A DNA stretch of 64,000 bases from AP-15 sp963790875 (GCA_963790875.1 CAWBQT010000014.1:1-64000); one strand, 5' to 3'; shown: positions 28,101 to 36,248, counted from the first letter of the stretch. Numbers and translations are program-made. The notes: generated by a model not told the origin, from the sequence alone.

Positions 28101-30148
28101 TCGCCGCCACTGGTCAGCGAGATCGAACCGGCTGCAACCGTGAGTTCGCCGCTATTCCCGGTGCTGCCGGCGTCGGCCTCTGCGGCGATCCCGGTCAGGA
28201 TCCCTGCCTCTGCATCCGCACCGTCGATGTTCAGCGCATCCGCAACATCGATGGTGACCCTGCCGCCCGATCCGGAACCGAAGGTGCCGCTCGAAATTTG
28301 CCCGTTCGCACCAATGCGGAGCGCTCGCGCCGACACGAGCACCGTGCCGGCGCTGCCGGTGGCAGTCGCACTGCTGTCGGAGACAATTCCCGTCAACTGT
28401 GTCGCCGCTGGTCCGTTGATCTCCAGTTGGCGAGCGACGGTGACGGAGACCTCGCCGGCTCCGGCCGAACCGCCGGTGCTGCTGGAAATCTCTCCATTGG
28501 TGCCGATGCGCAAGTCGCCGGCGCTGACCGTGACATCGCCGGCCGGTCCGTCGCCGGCGGCAATCGTGTTCGAAAAAATCCCGGTGGCGATAGATGTCGC
28601 GGCCCCGCCGCGGATACGGAGGTCGCGATCGACCGAGACCGATACGTCCCCGCCCAGCCCCGGGCCCAAGGTCGAGGCCGAAATCTCGCCGCCATCGGTA
28701 ATCGAAAGCGAACCGGCATCGACCGCTAAGCGACCGGCGTTGCCGCCGCTTCCGAGATCGGCTTGCGATAAGATACCGGTCGCAAGCGAAGCGCCGCTCG
28801 CGTCGATCGACAGGGCACCGCGCACATCGACCCGGATGCTGCCGGCGTTGCCCAGGCCCACGGTCGTGTCGAAGATTTCGCCATTCGCAAGCATGCGCAA
28901 GCCGTTCGCCGAAACCGACACATTGCCGGCGTTCCCAGCCCCGGTCGTGACCGAGCCGATCACGGTCGTCGCGCTCGGATCGGTGCGGCCGTCGATCAGG
29001 ATCGAATCGCCGGAGATCGATACCCGGCCCGCATCGCCGGCCCCGGTAGCGATGCTGCCGGCCGCAGCCCCGGCGCGCAGCGACAACCTGCCGGTCGATA
29101 TCGACAGCCGCCCGCTGGCGCCTCCGCCACCGCTTTCGGTAAGCAGCTCGCCGGCATCCTCGGAAATCGACCCGCCTGGCGCCGTCGTTGCGATCACCGC
29201 GGCCCCCCGCCCGCTGCCGGTAGTCATTGATTCCACGGCGGCCCCATCGCGCAGCGCGATTTTGTCGCCGGCACGCAGCACGATCTCGCCGCCGGCGCCG
29301 GTCCCACGATCGAAAGCATCGATCTTGCTGGCGGTGATCGTGAGGCTTTTCGAGCGGATGAAGACATCGCCGCCGTGGCGGTGTCCGGTCGTATTGCCTA
29401 CCTCCAGCTTCGATCCGCCGGCGATCTTCGCGCTGCCGAAGCGGGTCACCTGCAGGAGGTGCGACCGGCGCGGATCGACCGGCACCTTGCCTCCGCCGGC
29501 AAGGCTCGTCACGTCGATCGAACTGGTGGACGCCACGATTTTCGCCTGGTGCTTGATCAAGACCGCGCCGCCGGCGAGCCCGATCGCGCCCCGCGCCGTC
29601 AATCTGCTGCCGTCGACTGTGATCGCCGCGGGCTTCGCATTCAGGAATCCGAACGCCGCCGGCGGCGCCGCAGTCAGCTTGCTGCCGTCGGGGTGGGTGA
29701 CCTGGAACCGCCCGTTACGTCCCAATTTCAGATAATCGGCGGTCGAGGCGTAAAAGCTGCCCGAGACATTGACTGTCCCATGCGGTCCGAGGACGACGCC
29801 CCAGGGGTTGATCAGATAGAGATTGGCGCCGCGGATGTCGGACTTGACATTGCCGTTGATCGTCGACGGATTGCCGCCGGTGACCCCGGCGATGATGTTG
29901 CTGACCGTCGCCGGGCCGGTGAATGTCGCGCTCTCGCCGGCCGCCACGTTGAAGTTGGCAAAGCTGTCGAACAGGTTGCCGCCGACTTGTCTACCGAGGC
30001 TCGGGCCAATCAGATAATTGGGCCCGGTAAGCGTGCGCCCCCCGGAGACGCCGCCGGCGATCGTAATGTGCTGCGCCGAGGCCACCCCCGGGACAAGCAC
30101 CGCGAGCAGCGCCAGCCAGCCGAGGCAGGCTCGTCGGCGCAAAGCCAC
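25199..30148 (-). CDS. TpsA exoprotein: filamentous haemagglutinin N-terminal domain with long beta-helix
   Basis: About 1649 residues. No ATG suits the start. GTG at 30148 follows a GGAG site and opens an ideal signal peptide (ALRRRACLGWLALLAVLVPGVASA), so I prefer it to the much longer open frame reaching 30496. The TPS/FHA secretion domain follows, with FANFNVAAGESATF, NPWGVVLGPHG and VSGSFYASTADYL. Then come some 1200 residues of Gly/Ser/Ala-rich beta-helix repeats of the form GSTGNAGxVxVxAGxLxI-xxGGxISS. The C-terminal segment has a Cys-containing SCAATADRPQSSLVEAGRGG part and ends LRLSGRCG. A 196-codon block is duplicated around 26.1-27.6 kb. It is exported presumably by the TpsB at 18263 and is the first gene of the operon with cyclase, CHAT and DUF928. 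Confidence 0.85.
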   Translation of the reverse strand: MALRRRACLGWLALLAVLVPGVASAQHITIAGGVSGGRTLTGPNYLIGPSLGRQVGGNLFDSFANFNVAAGESATFTGPATVSNIIAGVTGGNPSTINGNVKSDIRGANLYLINPWGVVLGPHGTVNVSGSFYASTADYLKLGRNGRFQVTHPDGSKLTAAPPAAFGFLNAKPAAITVDGSRLTARGAIGLAGGAVLIKHQAKIVASTSSIDVTSLAGGGKVPVDPRRSHLLQVTRFGSAKIAGGSKLEVGNTTGHRHGGDVFIRSKSLTITASKIDAFDRGTGAGGEIVLRAGDKIALRDGAAVESMTTGSGRGAAVIATTAPGGSISEDAGELLTESGGGGASGRLSISTGRLSLRAGAAAGSIATGAGDAGRVSISGDSILIDGRTDPSATTVIGSVTTGAGNAGNVSVSANGLRMLANGEIFDTTVGLGNAGSIRVDVRGALSIDASGASLATGILSQADLGSGGNAGRLAVDAGSLSITDGGEISASTLGPGLGGDVSVSVDRDLRIRGGAATSIATGIFSNTIAAGDGPAGDVTVSAGDLRIGTNGEISSSTGGSAGAGEVSVTVARQLEINGPAATQLTGIVSDSSATATGSAGTVLVSARALRIGANGQISSGTFGSGSGGRVTIDVADALNIDGADAEAGILTGIAAEADAGSTGNSGELTVAAGSISLTSGGEISGSTFGAGNAGEVSVTARRLRVAGPNSEIASNTTGSGNAGQVSVGVTGRGSGALTILANGEIGAGTFAAGDAGNVLVDVAGGLTIDGRRGNPATITGIASQANRGSTGNAGSVTVFAGNLFVLANGQVSSGTFARGRGGSVSVSAAHRLEIDGARAAPGILTGVTSEADSGSSARAGDVAVEAGRLLVADGGEISSDTFGTGDAGSVSVTAKAMSVAGGGEISSDSDAGSSGNAGNVRIGAGRLDIDGGVISSGLLAASSGAPASTGEHAGDVTVDVAGRLAIEGSKSRLSGIVADSNRGTIGVAGNVRVAAAALSIGGDGQIASSTFGAGHGGNVSVGVAGLLKIDAAGADPRYLTGITSEANAGSTGAAGNVAVIAGTLAVADGGAITSDTFGARNAGTVAVDAGVLSLADGGLISSDSGAGSSGNAGNVTVVASRRLDIADGLISSGLLGASGGAPASRGKHAGDVTVTAGGFLSIVGSRSSALSGIATDANPGTIGDAGNVRVSAGGLSISRNGEISSGTAGAGKGGRIAVDVAGGLSIDGRGADPVFVTGIASQADPGSTGDAGDVLVRSGTLSIVDGGAITSSVIGARDRLPAGIGNAGRVTVKVSGQLSIEGGQIATTADPGTVGNAGAVAVSAGAIELAHAGDIVSTTAGMGAGGSVVVMTRGALVLDGDGQPGTEIAASATGLQSGAAGAVTVTAGSLMIGDGGMIASSTAGNGAGGDVSVSASSDVTLSGPGPEITAQSTGIGDAGSVDVSASRLFLNDGAGISTGAEASTANGGNVGLSLRDLLYLTDGEITTSVEGETGNGGNITVAAPYVIFDDGNVIAQAVEGHGGNITIDAGEYIPSAGSVVSASSAFGVSGNVVISGPLVELNGSLVALSSALRNPASLTRDSCAATADRPQSSLVEAGRGGLSQDPSATLPALYLAGRDVQLGPRVVVPRRADAGDLRSTLRLSGRCG
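26105..27640 (-). repeat. Tandem internal duplication in tpsA, 588-bp period
   Basis: Corresponding landmarks recur 588 bp (196 codons) apart. The GKHAGDVTV/GEHAGDVTV segments map to 26693 and 27281. The GLISSDSGAGSSGNAGNV and GEISSDSDAGSSGNAGNV segments map to about 26.85 and 27.42 kb, and the ISSGLL...GAPAS segments repeat with the same phase. Shorter 60-70-residue beta-helix units occur throughout the gene. The outer limits given are approximate. Confidence 0.7.
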
Positions 30149-30293
30149 GGCGAAAATACTCCATAGGCGCGAAGCCAGCCGAGCATCACCCTTTCGGCCG
30201 ATTATGTCGAGTTGGGATGCGCGTCCCGAGTCTCGTTTGCCGCCGCCGATACCTTCCGGCGGCGGCGATCCGAGCCCTGCTAGCGCGGTCAGG

Positions 30294-32048
30294 TCAGGCG
30301 ACGCGGTCGCCTTGTTTGATCTCGACCGTGCGGTTGTCGACGGCGGGGAGCATGCGGGCCGGGTCGCGGGTGACGATGACGTCGAGCACGGTCGGGCGGC
30401 CGCGCTCGGCCAAGCCGCTCGCCAGCGCCGCGGCGAGCCGGTCGGGGTCGTCGACGCGAATGCCATCACAGCCCATCGCGCGGGCGATCGCGGCATAATC
30501 CATCTCGACCAGGTCCGAGGATTGGTAGCGGCCGCGGAACATCGCGTGCTGCAACGCCTTGACGTAGCCCGAGGCGGCGTTGTTGACGACGACGATAGTC
30601 AGCCCGACCCCGGTCCGGCGCGCGGTTTCGAGTTCGCCCAGCATCATGTTGAAGCCGCCGTCGCCGGTGATCGCGACGACCGGCGTTTGCGGTGCGGCGA
30701 GCGCCGCGCCGATCCCGCCGGGCAACCCGTAGCCGATCGAGGCGAAGCCGCGATCGGGGAGGAAATGCCGGCCGGCGCTTTTCGTATCGTAGAGGAGCCC
30801 GGTCCAATGTCCGGCAAACCCGCCATCGGCGACGAGAATACCGTCGGCTGGCAAGGCCAGGTTCAGCTCGCGGCACAGCCGCGCCATATGGATCGGCCGC
30901 TCGGCCGAATCGAGCCGGGCCGCGGCCTCGGCCCGCCACGCCGCCATGCGCTTTGGGAGCTCGGCGACATAGTCGGCCCGCCTCGCCCGCGCCTGCCGCC
31001 CGTCGCCGGCGAGCGCCTCGGCGAGGTCCTCGAGCCCGGCGCGGGCATCACCCCACAGCGCCACCTCAGCCGGCAGGCAGCGGCCGATCTCCTCGGCGAC
31101 AATTTCCAGATGGACGAGAGGGATCGAGCGCGACGGCAGCGCAAAGCGCTTGGTGGCGATTTCGCCGAGCTTGCAGCCGACAACCACGAGGCAGTCAGAC
31201 GCCTCGATCAGCTCGTTGGCGATGCGCGAATAGCGGCCGAAGAGCCCGACCGAGAGCGGGTGCGAGCACGGAATGCCGCCCTTGCCGCTCATCGTATGCG
31301 CGACCGGGATCGACTGCGCCTCGCACAGCCCGATCAGCGCCTCGTACCCGGCCGAGAGGTGAATGCCGCCGCCGACCAGAATGAGCGGCCGTTCGGCGCG
31401 CGCCAGCAGACCCGCGGCGCGGGCGATGTCGGCGCGGTCGGGCCGGATGCGCCGGGCCGGTGTGCGCAATGTCGCCGGATCGATCGCAAACTCCTCGGCG
31501 GCGAAATCATGCTCGCCGTGGCAGACATCCTCGGGCACGTCGAGGAGGACCGGTCCCGGCCGGCCCGCGGTCGCCACCGCGAAGGCGCGGCGCAACAGTT
31601 CGGGGACGCGGCGCGTCTCTTCGACCCGGATCAGCTCCTTGACCGCCGGCCGGAGGATTTCGACCTGACGGCATTCCTGGGTCATGTTCTTCCAGGAATG
31701 GGTGCGGTTGGTGTCGCCGGCGAAAGCGACGATCGGCGTGCCGGCGTTCAGCGCCTCGACGAGGCCGGTGACGAGGTTGGTGGCACCCGGCCCGAGCGTG
31801 CCGTCGCAGACCCCTGGCCGGTTCGTGACCCGCGCATAGGCGTCGGCGGCAAAGGCGCCGCAGCGCTCGTCGTTGATCAGAAAATGCCGCAGGCCGAGCC
31901 GGCCCAGCGCATCGTAGAACGGCAGCAGCTGAAATCCGCCCATGCCGAACATCGGCCCGACCTCGGCGAGCCGGAGCATTTCGGCCATCGCGCGGCCGCC
32001 ATTCATGCGGCCCGAAGGGCGGTTGCTGACGCGATCGGCTTCGCTCAT
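30294..32048 (-). CDS. Thiamine-diphosphate-dependent enzyme (acetolactate synthase large-subunit-like)
   Basis: A 584-residue ThDP enzyme with three domains. The Pyr domain contains the activating Glu in LINDERCGAFAADAYARVT (Glu61). A central domain contains RPLILVGGGIHLSAG. The PP domain has the cofactor motif ITGDGGFNMMLGELETA...VVNN (around 440-470). VVGCKLGEIATKRF and SIGYGLPGGIGAALAAP are family-typical. It could be an acetolactate synthase-like, benzoylformate decarboxylase-like or related carboligase; the FAD-binding loop cannot be judged by eye. The ATG overlaps the TGA of the upstream duplicated-domain gene (ATGA), so the two work together. The preceding gene encodes no known regulatory subunit, which argues against a biosynthetic IlvB. 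Confidence 0.8.
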   Translation of the reverse strand: MSEADRVSNRPSGRMNGGRAMAEMLRLAEVGPMFGMGGFQLLPFYDALGRLGLRHFLINDERCGAFAADAYARVTNRPGVCDGTLGPGATNLVTGLVEALNAGTPIVAFAGDTNRTHSWKNMTQECRQVEILRPAVKELIRVEETRRVPELLRRAFAVATAGRPGPVLLDVPEDVCHGEHDFAAEEFAIDPATLRTPARRIRPDRADIARAAGLLARAERPLILVGGGIHLSAGYEALIGLCEAQSIPVAHTMSGKGGIPCSHPLSVGLFGRYSRIANELIEASDCLVVVGCKLGEIATKRFALPSRSIPLVHLEIVAEEIGRCLPAEVALWGDARAGLEDLAEALAGDGRQARARRADYVAELPKRMAAWRAEAAARLDSAERPIHMARLCRELNLALPADGILVADGGFAGHWTGLLYDTKSAGRHFLPDRGFASIGYGLPGGIGAALAAPQTPVVAITGDGGFNMMLGELETARRTGVGLTIVVVNNAASGYVKALQHAMFRGRYQSSDLVEMDYAAIARAMGCDGIRVDDPDRLAAALASGLAERGRPTVLDVIVTRDPARMLPAVDNRTVEIKQGDRVA

Positions 32049-32876
32049 CGGCGCTTCTCCCGGTCGGCCGCAGCGTGGCGGACGGCGCCGACGAATTCTC
32101 GCGCTGTCATGCCCGGCGCGATGCCGAGCGCCGCCGCGCGCGCATTGACGCGGCTCAGGATACCATCCTCATAGGTCGAGCGGGCGTCGCCGATGCGGGC
32201 ACTCGTCGCCGCCACCGTAGCGGCGGCAATGCGGCGCGCGTCGAGGGCCGGCAGCCGGGTCACGCCGGCTTCGTCAATGCCGATCCCGGCGTCGTTGAAG
32301 AGCGCCGCGAGAGCGTCGTATTTGAGCGCGGTCTCGGCCTTGCCGCCGAGCAGCCCGCCATGCGACCCGGTGACGACGACGGCACCCGCATGTTCCGGGC
32401 TCACCGCCGAAGCCGAGTTCGAGCGCCCATACTGCCGGCGGTTCGGCGATCAACAGGAACGCCGACTCGAGCGCCGGCGGCGGCTGCCGCCCGCCCGCGG
32501 CGGTGCGCGTCAGGGCGAGGGCGGCGTCGCGGCAGGGCATGCCGGCGCGGCAGCCGAGCGCTGCCGCCGGCGGATTGGCCGCAGTGACGACGCCGCGCGC
32601 CAGCATGTCGGCGCCATCGCCGATGCGCGCCGTCAGGTGCCCGACCGCCGCGGCCGGCACGCCGAGCTCCGCCAGATACGCGAGCCCGGCGATGCCGGCG
32701 CCGTCGCGCCCTATCCCGGCATCGTTGAATATCGCCGCGGCAACGCCGAACTTCGCGGCGACATAGGCGGCATAGCCGCCGCCATGCGAGCCGTTGACGA
32801 CGACGGCACCTCTGGCTTCGGTGCCGATGCGGGTGATGCTGTCGGCCGTTACGATCGGCGCGGGGTCAGCGGGCAT
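32045..32876 (-). CDS. Uncharacterised protein with two copies of one domain (apparent frameshift at 32397-32399)
   Basis: From ATG 32876 the frame encodes VTADSITRIGTEARGAVVVNGSHGG and FGVAAAIFNDAGIGRDGAGIAGL, then breaks. A second frame resumes with GAVVVTGSHGGLLGG and DALAALFNDAGIGIDEAGVTRL, ending at TGA 32045-32047. The two halves are clearly homologous (AVVV-GSHGG, A-FNDAGIG, ARIGD, GIAPGM/GCRAGM). Removing one C from the CCC run at 32397-32399 joins ALELGFGGEPEHAGAVVV in one frame, giving about 277 residues. I do not recognise the family; GSHGG and FNDAGIG look like active-site loops. Its stop overlaps the ThDP-enzyme start, so it is probably a partner or pathway enzyme of that protein. 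Confidence 0.6.
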
Positions 32877-33239
32877 GGCATCGTCTAGCGAGGAAAGAAC
32901 CTGCAGCACAACATGCCGGGGTCGACAAAATCCGCACAAACAGAGGCCGACGGCAGCGCCGCGCCAACCGCCGACGCCTTCGGCGCGACATCCGTGTCAG
33001 CGAGGCGTCACCCGAGGGCCGGAAGCTCTCGGGCGGCGCATGCCCGCCACGGCGAAGGATTTCGCCTGCCGACCGACGGGGGTTTTCATAGCCGCAGCAC
33101 TCCCCGTCTTGCCGCGCCGGCGCGTGAAGCCGCGGACCGGAGGAACTCTCGCTCTCCGCCCTGAAGGGCGGCGAGGGTAAACTCCGGTATCTCGTCGGCG
33201 TTGCTTCGACCGCGCGATTGAGCGAGTGCCAGTGCCGGT
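32877..33239. other. Non-coding gap, nothing recognised
   Basis: This 363-bp stretch lies between the start of the duplicated-domain gene and the 3' end of the His-rich protein gene. Open frames here are short and lack ribosome sites. It should hold the promoter for the duplicated-domain/ThDP pair, but no clear elements stand out. Confidence 0.4.
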
Positions 33240-33593
33240 TCAGTGAGAGGGCGGCATCGGCGGCGGAGGCGGGGGTGCCGGCGGGTTGCTGACATTCCCG
33301 GATTGGATGCGGGCGAGCTCTTCGCGGTTCAGGGCGGCGGTCGTGTCGCCGGACACTTGCGGCCCCTTCTTCATCGCCATGTGATGCATTGGATGATGCA
33401 TCGGGTGATGCATCGGCGGCATCGCCGAAGTCGTCGCGGGCGCCGGAGGCATCGCGGGCGCCGGAGCCGGCATCGGTGCGCCGGTGCCGGTCGCACCCGG
33501 CGTTGCCGGATTATACTGCTGCGCCCAGACCGGCGAAGCGATCGCGACGCCGGCGGCGATCGCAATCCCGCTCGCGAGATGTTTCATGCCCAT
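33240..33593 (-). CDS. Small secreted His/Met/Pro-rich protein
   Basis: 117 residues with a clear signal peptide (about 1-25, ending SPVWA-QQ). The mature part has a Pro/Ala-rich segment, a Met/His cluster (MPPMHHPMHHPMHHMAMKK, about 59-77), a short helical NREELARIQSG stretch and a poly-Pro end. The repeated MHHP units suggest periplasmic binding of copper or another soft metal; this is inference. The ATG at 33593 follows GGGAGAAAG; ATG 33587 is an alternative. I do not know a family for it. Confidence 0.65.
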   Translation of the reverse strand: MGMKHLASGIAIAAGVAIASPVWAQQYNPATPGATGTGAPMPAPAPAMPPAPATTSAMPPMHHPMHHPMHHMAMKKGPQVSGDTTAALNREELARIQSGNVSNPPAPPPPPPMPPSH

Positions 33594-33818
33594 CGGCTTT
33601 CTCCCGGTTATCGAAGCCAGAACGTTCGACGGTTCCTCCCGTCCTGCGCTCCTTCCGGAATAAGTTTTACCCGATGCCGGGATTTGGCGCTATTCACTTT
33701 CGCCAGAAACGCGGCCGCAGCTCGGCACCGCGGTTGCGCAATCGCTGGCGCCGCCGATCGCCTCGCTCCGGCATGCGGGAAGGTCTGCGGCCTGAGAAGC
33801 CCAGGGGAGTGCCGCTCG

Positions 33819-35006
33819 ATGCCGATCATCAATCGCATCGCCGAGTTCCACGCCGAGATGACCGCCTGGCGGCATCGCCTCCACGCCCATCCCGAAACCG
33901 CGTTCGAAGAACGCGAGACCGCCGGGCTCGTCGCCGAGCTTCTCGAATCCTTCGGCATCCCGGTCGAGCGCAACATCGCCCGAACCGGCGTCATCGGCAC
34001 GCTCGCGGGCGCGGTGCCGGGCGACAGGGCGATTGCGCTGCGCGCCGACATGGACGCGCTGCCGATCGACGAGCGCAACGATTTTCCGCACGCCTCGCGC
34101 GTCCGCGGGCGGATGCATGCCTGCGGCCATGACGGCCACACGGCGATGCTCCTCGGCGCCGCCAGGCACCTCGCCGAGACGCGCAATTTCGCCGGCACGA
34201 TCCATTTCATCTTTCAGCCGGCCGAGGAGAACGAGGGCGGCGCGCGTCTGATGGTCGAAGAGGGGGTGTTGCAGCGCTATCCGGTCGAGGCGGTCTACGG
34301 CATGCACAACTGGCCGGAGCTGCCGGTCGGACAATTCGCCATTCGGCCGGGCCCGATGATGGCCGCCTTCGACATCTTCGAGATCACGATCGGCGGCCGC
34401 GGCGGGCATGCCGCCTTGCCGCATCTCGCGGTCGATCCGATCGTCGCCGCGGCGCAGGTGGTGAATGGCTTGCAGACGATTGCGAGCCGCAATGTCCATC
34501 CGCTCGAAGGCGCCGTCGTCAGCGTCACGCAGATCCACGGCGGCGATACCTGGAACGTCATTCCCGACAAGGTCGTGCTGCGCGGTACGACCCGGTCATT
34601 CAGCCCGTCGGTGCAGGACCAGCTGGAGCCGGCGATCCGCCGCATCGCCGAAGGCGCCTGCAGCGCCTGCGGCGCGCAAATGACGCTGCGCTACGAGCGG
34701 CGCTATCCGCCGACATTGAACGCCCCGGCAGAGACCGAACTGGCGGCGCTGGCCGCCGGCGCGATCGTCGGCGACGACAACGTCAGGCGCGACCTGCTGC
34801 CGAGCATGGGAGCCGAGGATTTCGCCTTTTTCCTCGAAAGAAGGCCCGGCGCCTACATCTGGGTCGGCAACGGCAGCGCCGCGGCGGGCGGCATGCTGCA
34901 CAGTCCGAATTACGACTTCAACGATGCGGTGCTGCCGTTCGGCGCCAGCTATTGGGTGCGGCTCGCCGAAACGGTCCTTGCGAAGGAAGGTGCAGCCTCC
35001 CGATGA
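33819..35006 (+). CDS. M20-family amidohydrolase (hippurate hydrolase/aminoacylase-like)
   Basis: A 395-residue M20D peptidase-family enzyme with the two-metal site: MHACGHDGHTAML (His100, Cys102, His104), FQPAEENEGGA (Glu136, Glu137), YGMHNWPELP and a late MLHSPNYDFND His. It has a lid/dimerisation domain (about 180-295, IGGRGGHAALPHLAVDP). Such enzymes remove acyl groups from amino acids or amides. The frame is open far upstream, but ATG 33819 begins the conserved NRIAEFHAEMTAWRHRLHAHPE region and follows a GGGGAG site. The HAD gene overlaps its end by four bases. It is first in a plus-strand run to 40.8 kb. Confidence 0.85.
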   Translation: MPIINRIAEFHAEMTAWRHRLHAHPETAFEERETAGLVAELLESFGIPVERNIARTGVIGTLAGAVPGDRAIALRADMDALPIDERNDFPHASRVRGRMHACGHDGHTAMLLGAARHLAETRNFAGTIHFIFQPAEENEGGARLMVEEGVLQRYPVEAVYGMHNWPELPVGQFAIRPGPMMAAFDIFEITIGGRGGHAALPHLAVDPIVAAAQVVNGLQTIASRNVHPLEGAVVSVTQIHGGDTWNVIPDKVVLRGTTRSFSPSVQDQLEPAIRRIAEGACSACGAQMTLRYERRYPPTLNAPAETELAALAAGAIVGDDNVRRDLLPSMGAEDFAFFLERRPGAYIWVGNGSAAAGGMLHSPNYDFNDAVLPFGASYWVRLAETVLAKEGAASR

Positions 35007-35686
35007 CGACTCCCGACCCGATCGTTTTCCTCGTCGATGTCGACAATACGCTGCTCGACAACGACCGAATCCAGAGCGACTTGAAGCGCCATCTCGAGCG
35101 CGAGTTCGGCGCCCAATGCCGCGACCGCTATTGGACGATCCTCGAAGATCTGTTCACCGAACTCGGCTACCGCGATTACCTCGGGGCTTTGCAGCGCTAC
35201 CGGGTCGAGCATCCGGAAGACATTCATCTGTTGACGATGTCCGCCTACCTCGTCGACTACCCGTTCGCCAATCGCCTCTACCCCGGATCGCTCGACGTGA
35301 TTGAGCGTTTTTGCGAATGGGGGCGGACCGTGATCCTCTCCGACGGCGACGTCGTCTTTCAGCCGCGCAAGGTCGAACGCTCCGGCATCTTCGAGGCCGT
35401 CGACGGTCATGTGCTGATCTATATCCACAAAGAGGCCGAACTCGAAGACGTCGCGCGGCGCTACCCGGCCGAGCATTATGTGCTGGTCGACGACAAACCG
35501 CGGATCCTGACCGCGGTCAAAAAGGCCTGGGGCGACAGGGTCACGACGGTATTGCCGCGGCAGGGCCAGTTTGCCAATGCGGCCGATGCCGGCTCCTACC
35601 CGCCGGCCGACCTGGCCGTGGAGCGGATCGGCGACCTGCTCGCCCATGACCTCGCCGATTTCCGGCGGGTGCGCGATCGGGTATAG
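35003..35686 (+). CDS. HAD-family hydrolase
   Basis: 227 residues. HAD motif I is VFLVDVDNTLLDN (near residue 7-19, the two Asp of DxDxT), motif II is VILSDGD, and the late acidic motif is YVLVDDKPRIL with a following Lys. A small alpha-helical cap (about 20-95) places it in subfamily I. The ATG at 35003 overlaps the M20 stop (ATGA). The likely activity is a small-molecule phosphatase or dehalogenase; the substrate is unknown. Coupling with M20 suggests a shared pathway, but not strongly. Confidence 0.8.
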   Translation: MTTPDPIVFLVDVDNTLLDNDRIQSDLKRHLEREFGAQCRDRYWTILEDLFTELGYRDYLGALQRYRVEHPEDIHLLTMSAYLVDYPFANRLYPGSLDVIERFCEWGRTVILSDGDVVFQPRKVERSGIFEAVDGHVLIYIHKEAELEDVARRYPAEHYVLVDDKPRILTAVKKAWGDRVTTVLPRQGQFANAADAGSYPPADLAVERIGDLLAHDLADFRRVRDRV

Positions 35687-35714
35687 TACCGCCGATCACG
35701 GGACGGCAAACCAG

Positions 35715-36248
35715 ATGATCGACGGCAGCCCCGCAGCGCGCGCGGCCGCGGCACCGCCTACGCGCCGCCGGCTGCTGGCGCTTCTCGGATTGGGGGCCGG
35801 GGGCGGCATCGTCGCCGGCGCCGTCGTCGGCCGGCTGGTCGCCGGCCGCACGGCGAATGCATGGCAGTTGGAGCCCGTGCCGACCGCCGCGCTGGCGCAG
35901 GTCGAACCGACCCTGGCGCCCGAGCCGCGCGCCCGCCTCGTCGACGCGGCCCGCCGCTGCCGCGAACCCCTCGCCCACGTCGCGATCTGGCGCGAGGGCG
36001 CCGCAAGCGGAGGAATTGTCAGCGTAATTTCGGGCGGCTACCATTCACCGAACTTCCCGCTGACGACGACCCCGAGCCTCGTTGCGGTGCCGTTCCCGGC
36101 GCCTTACGCGAGCGGCCATGGCGAGCTGATCGTCGTCGGCGAGGCGCACGGCTTCGGCATAGCGTTGCGCCCGTCGCGGGTGCATGCGCAGATCAACGGA
36201 ACCTTGTCCATCCCGGTATGGTGGACGCCGGTCGAGGGTTGCCCATGA
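35715..36248 (+). CDS. Uncharacterised exported protein with Tat-like signal
   Basis: A 177-residue protein. Its N-terminal region contains TRRRLLALLGLGAGGGIVAG, resembling a twin-arginine or uncleaved membrane-anchor signal. A Pro/Ala-rich region with LAPEPRARLVDAARRCREPL follows, then a beta-rich C-terminal half (GGIVSVISGGYHSPNFPLTT, ELIVVGEAHGFGIALRPSRV). No family recognised. Its TGA overlaps the ATG of the AAA+ gene (ATGA), and the AAA+ stop in turn overlaps the Sel1 gene, so these three form one coupled unit. The start at ATG 35715 has only a weak GGGACGG site. Confidence 0.6.
   Translation: MIDGSPAARAAAAPPTRRRLLALLGLGAGGGIVAGAVVGRLVAGRTANAWQLEPVPTAALAQVEPTLAPEPRARLVDAARRCREPLAHVAIWREGAASGGIVSVISGGYHSPNFPLTTTPSLVAVPFPAPYASGHGELIVVGEAHGFGIALRPSRVHAQINGTLSIPVWWTPVEGCP

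Noticed and set aside
26142..29735. Plus-strand frames of 505 and 677 codons with internal repetition
   Set aside because: They mirror the tpsA repeats on the opposite strand. The repetition reflects the beta-helix coding units, not a separate repeat protein.
25199..30148. Regular repeats that could suggest a CRISPR array or satellite DNA
   Set aside because: Units are imperfect, in frame and encode glycine-rich beta-helix turns; spacers of fixed length are absent.
30149..30496. N-terminal 116 codons of the tpsA open frame
   Set aside because: They precede the signal peptide, are Arg/Ser-rich and overlap the 3' end of the ThDP gene; the GTG at 30148 gives a proper start.
30018..32174. Plus-strand frame of 718 codons
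   Set aside because: Antisense to the ThDP enzyme gene, which has clear cofactor motifs; the frame has none.
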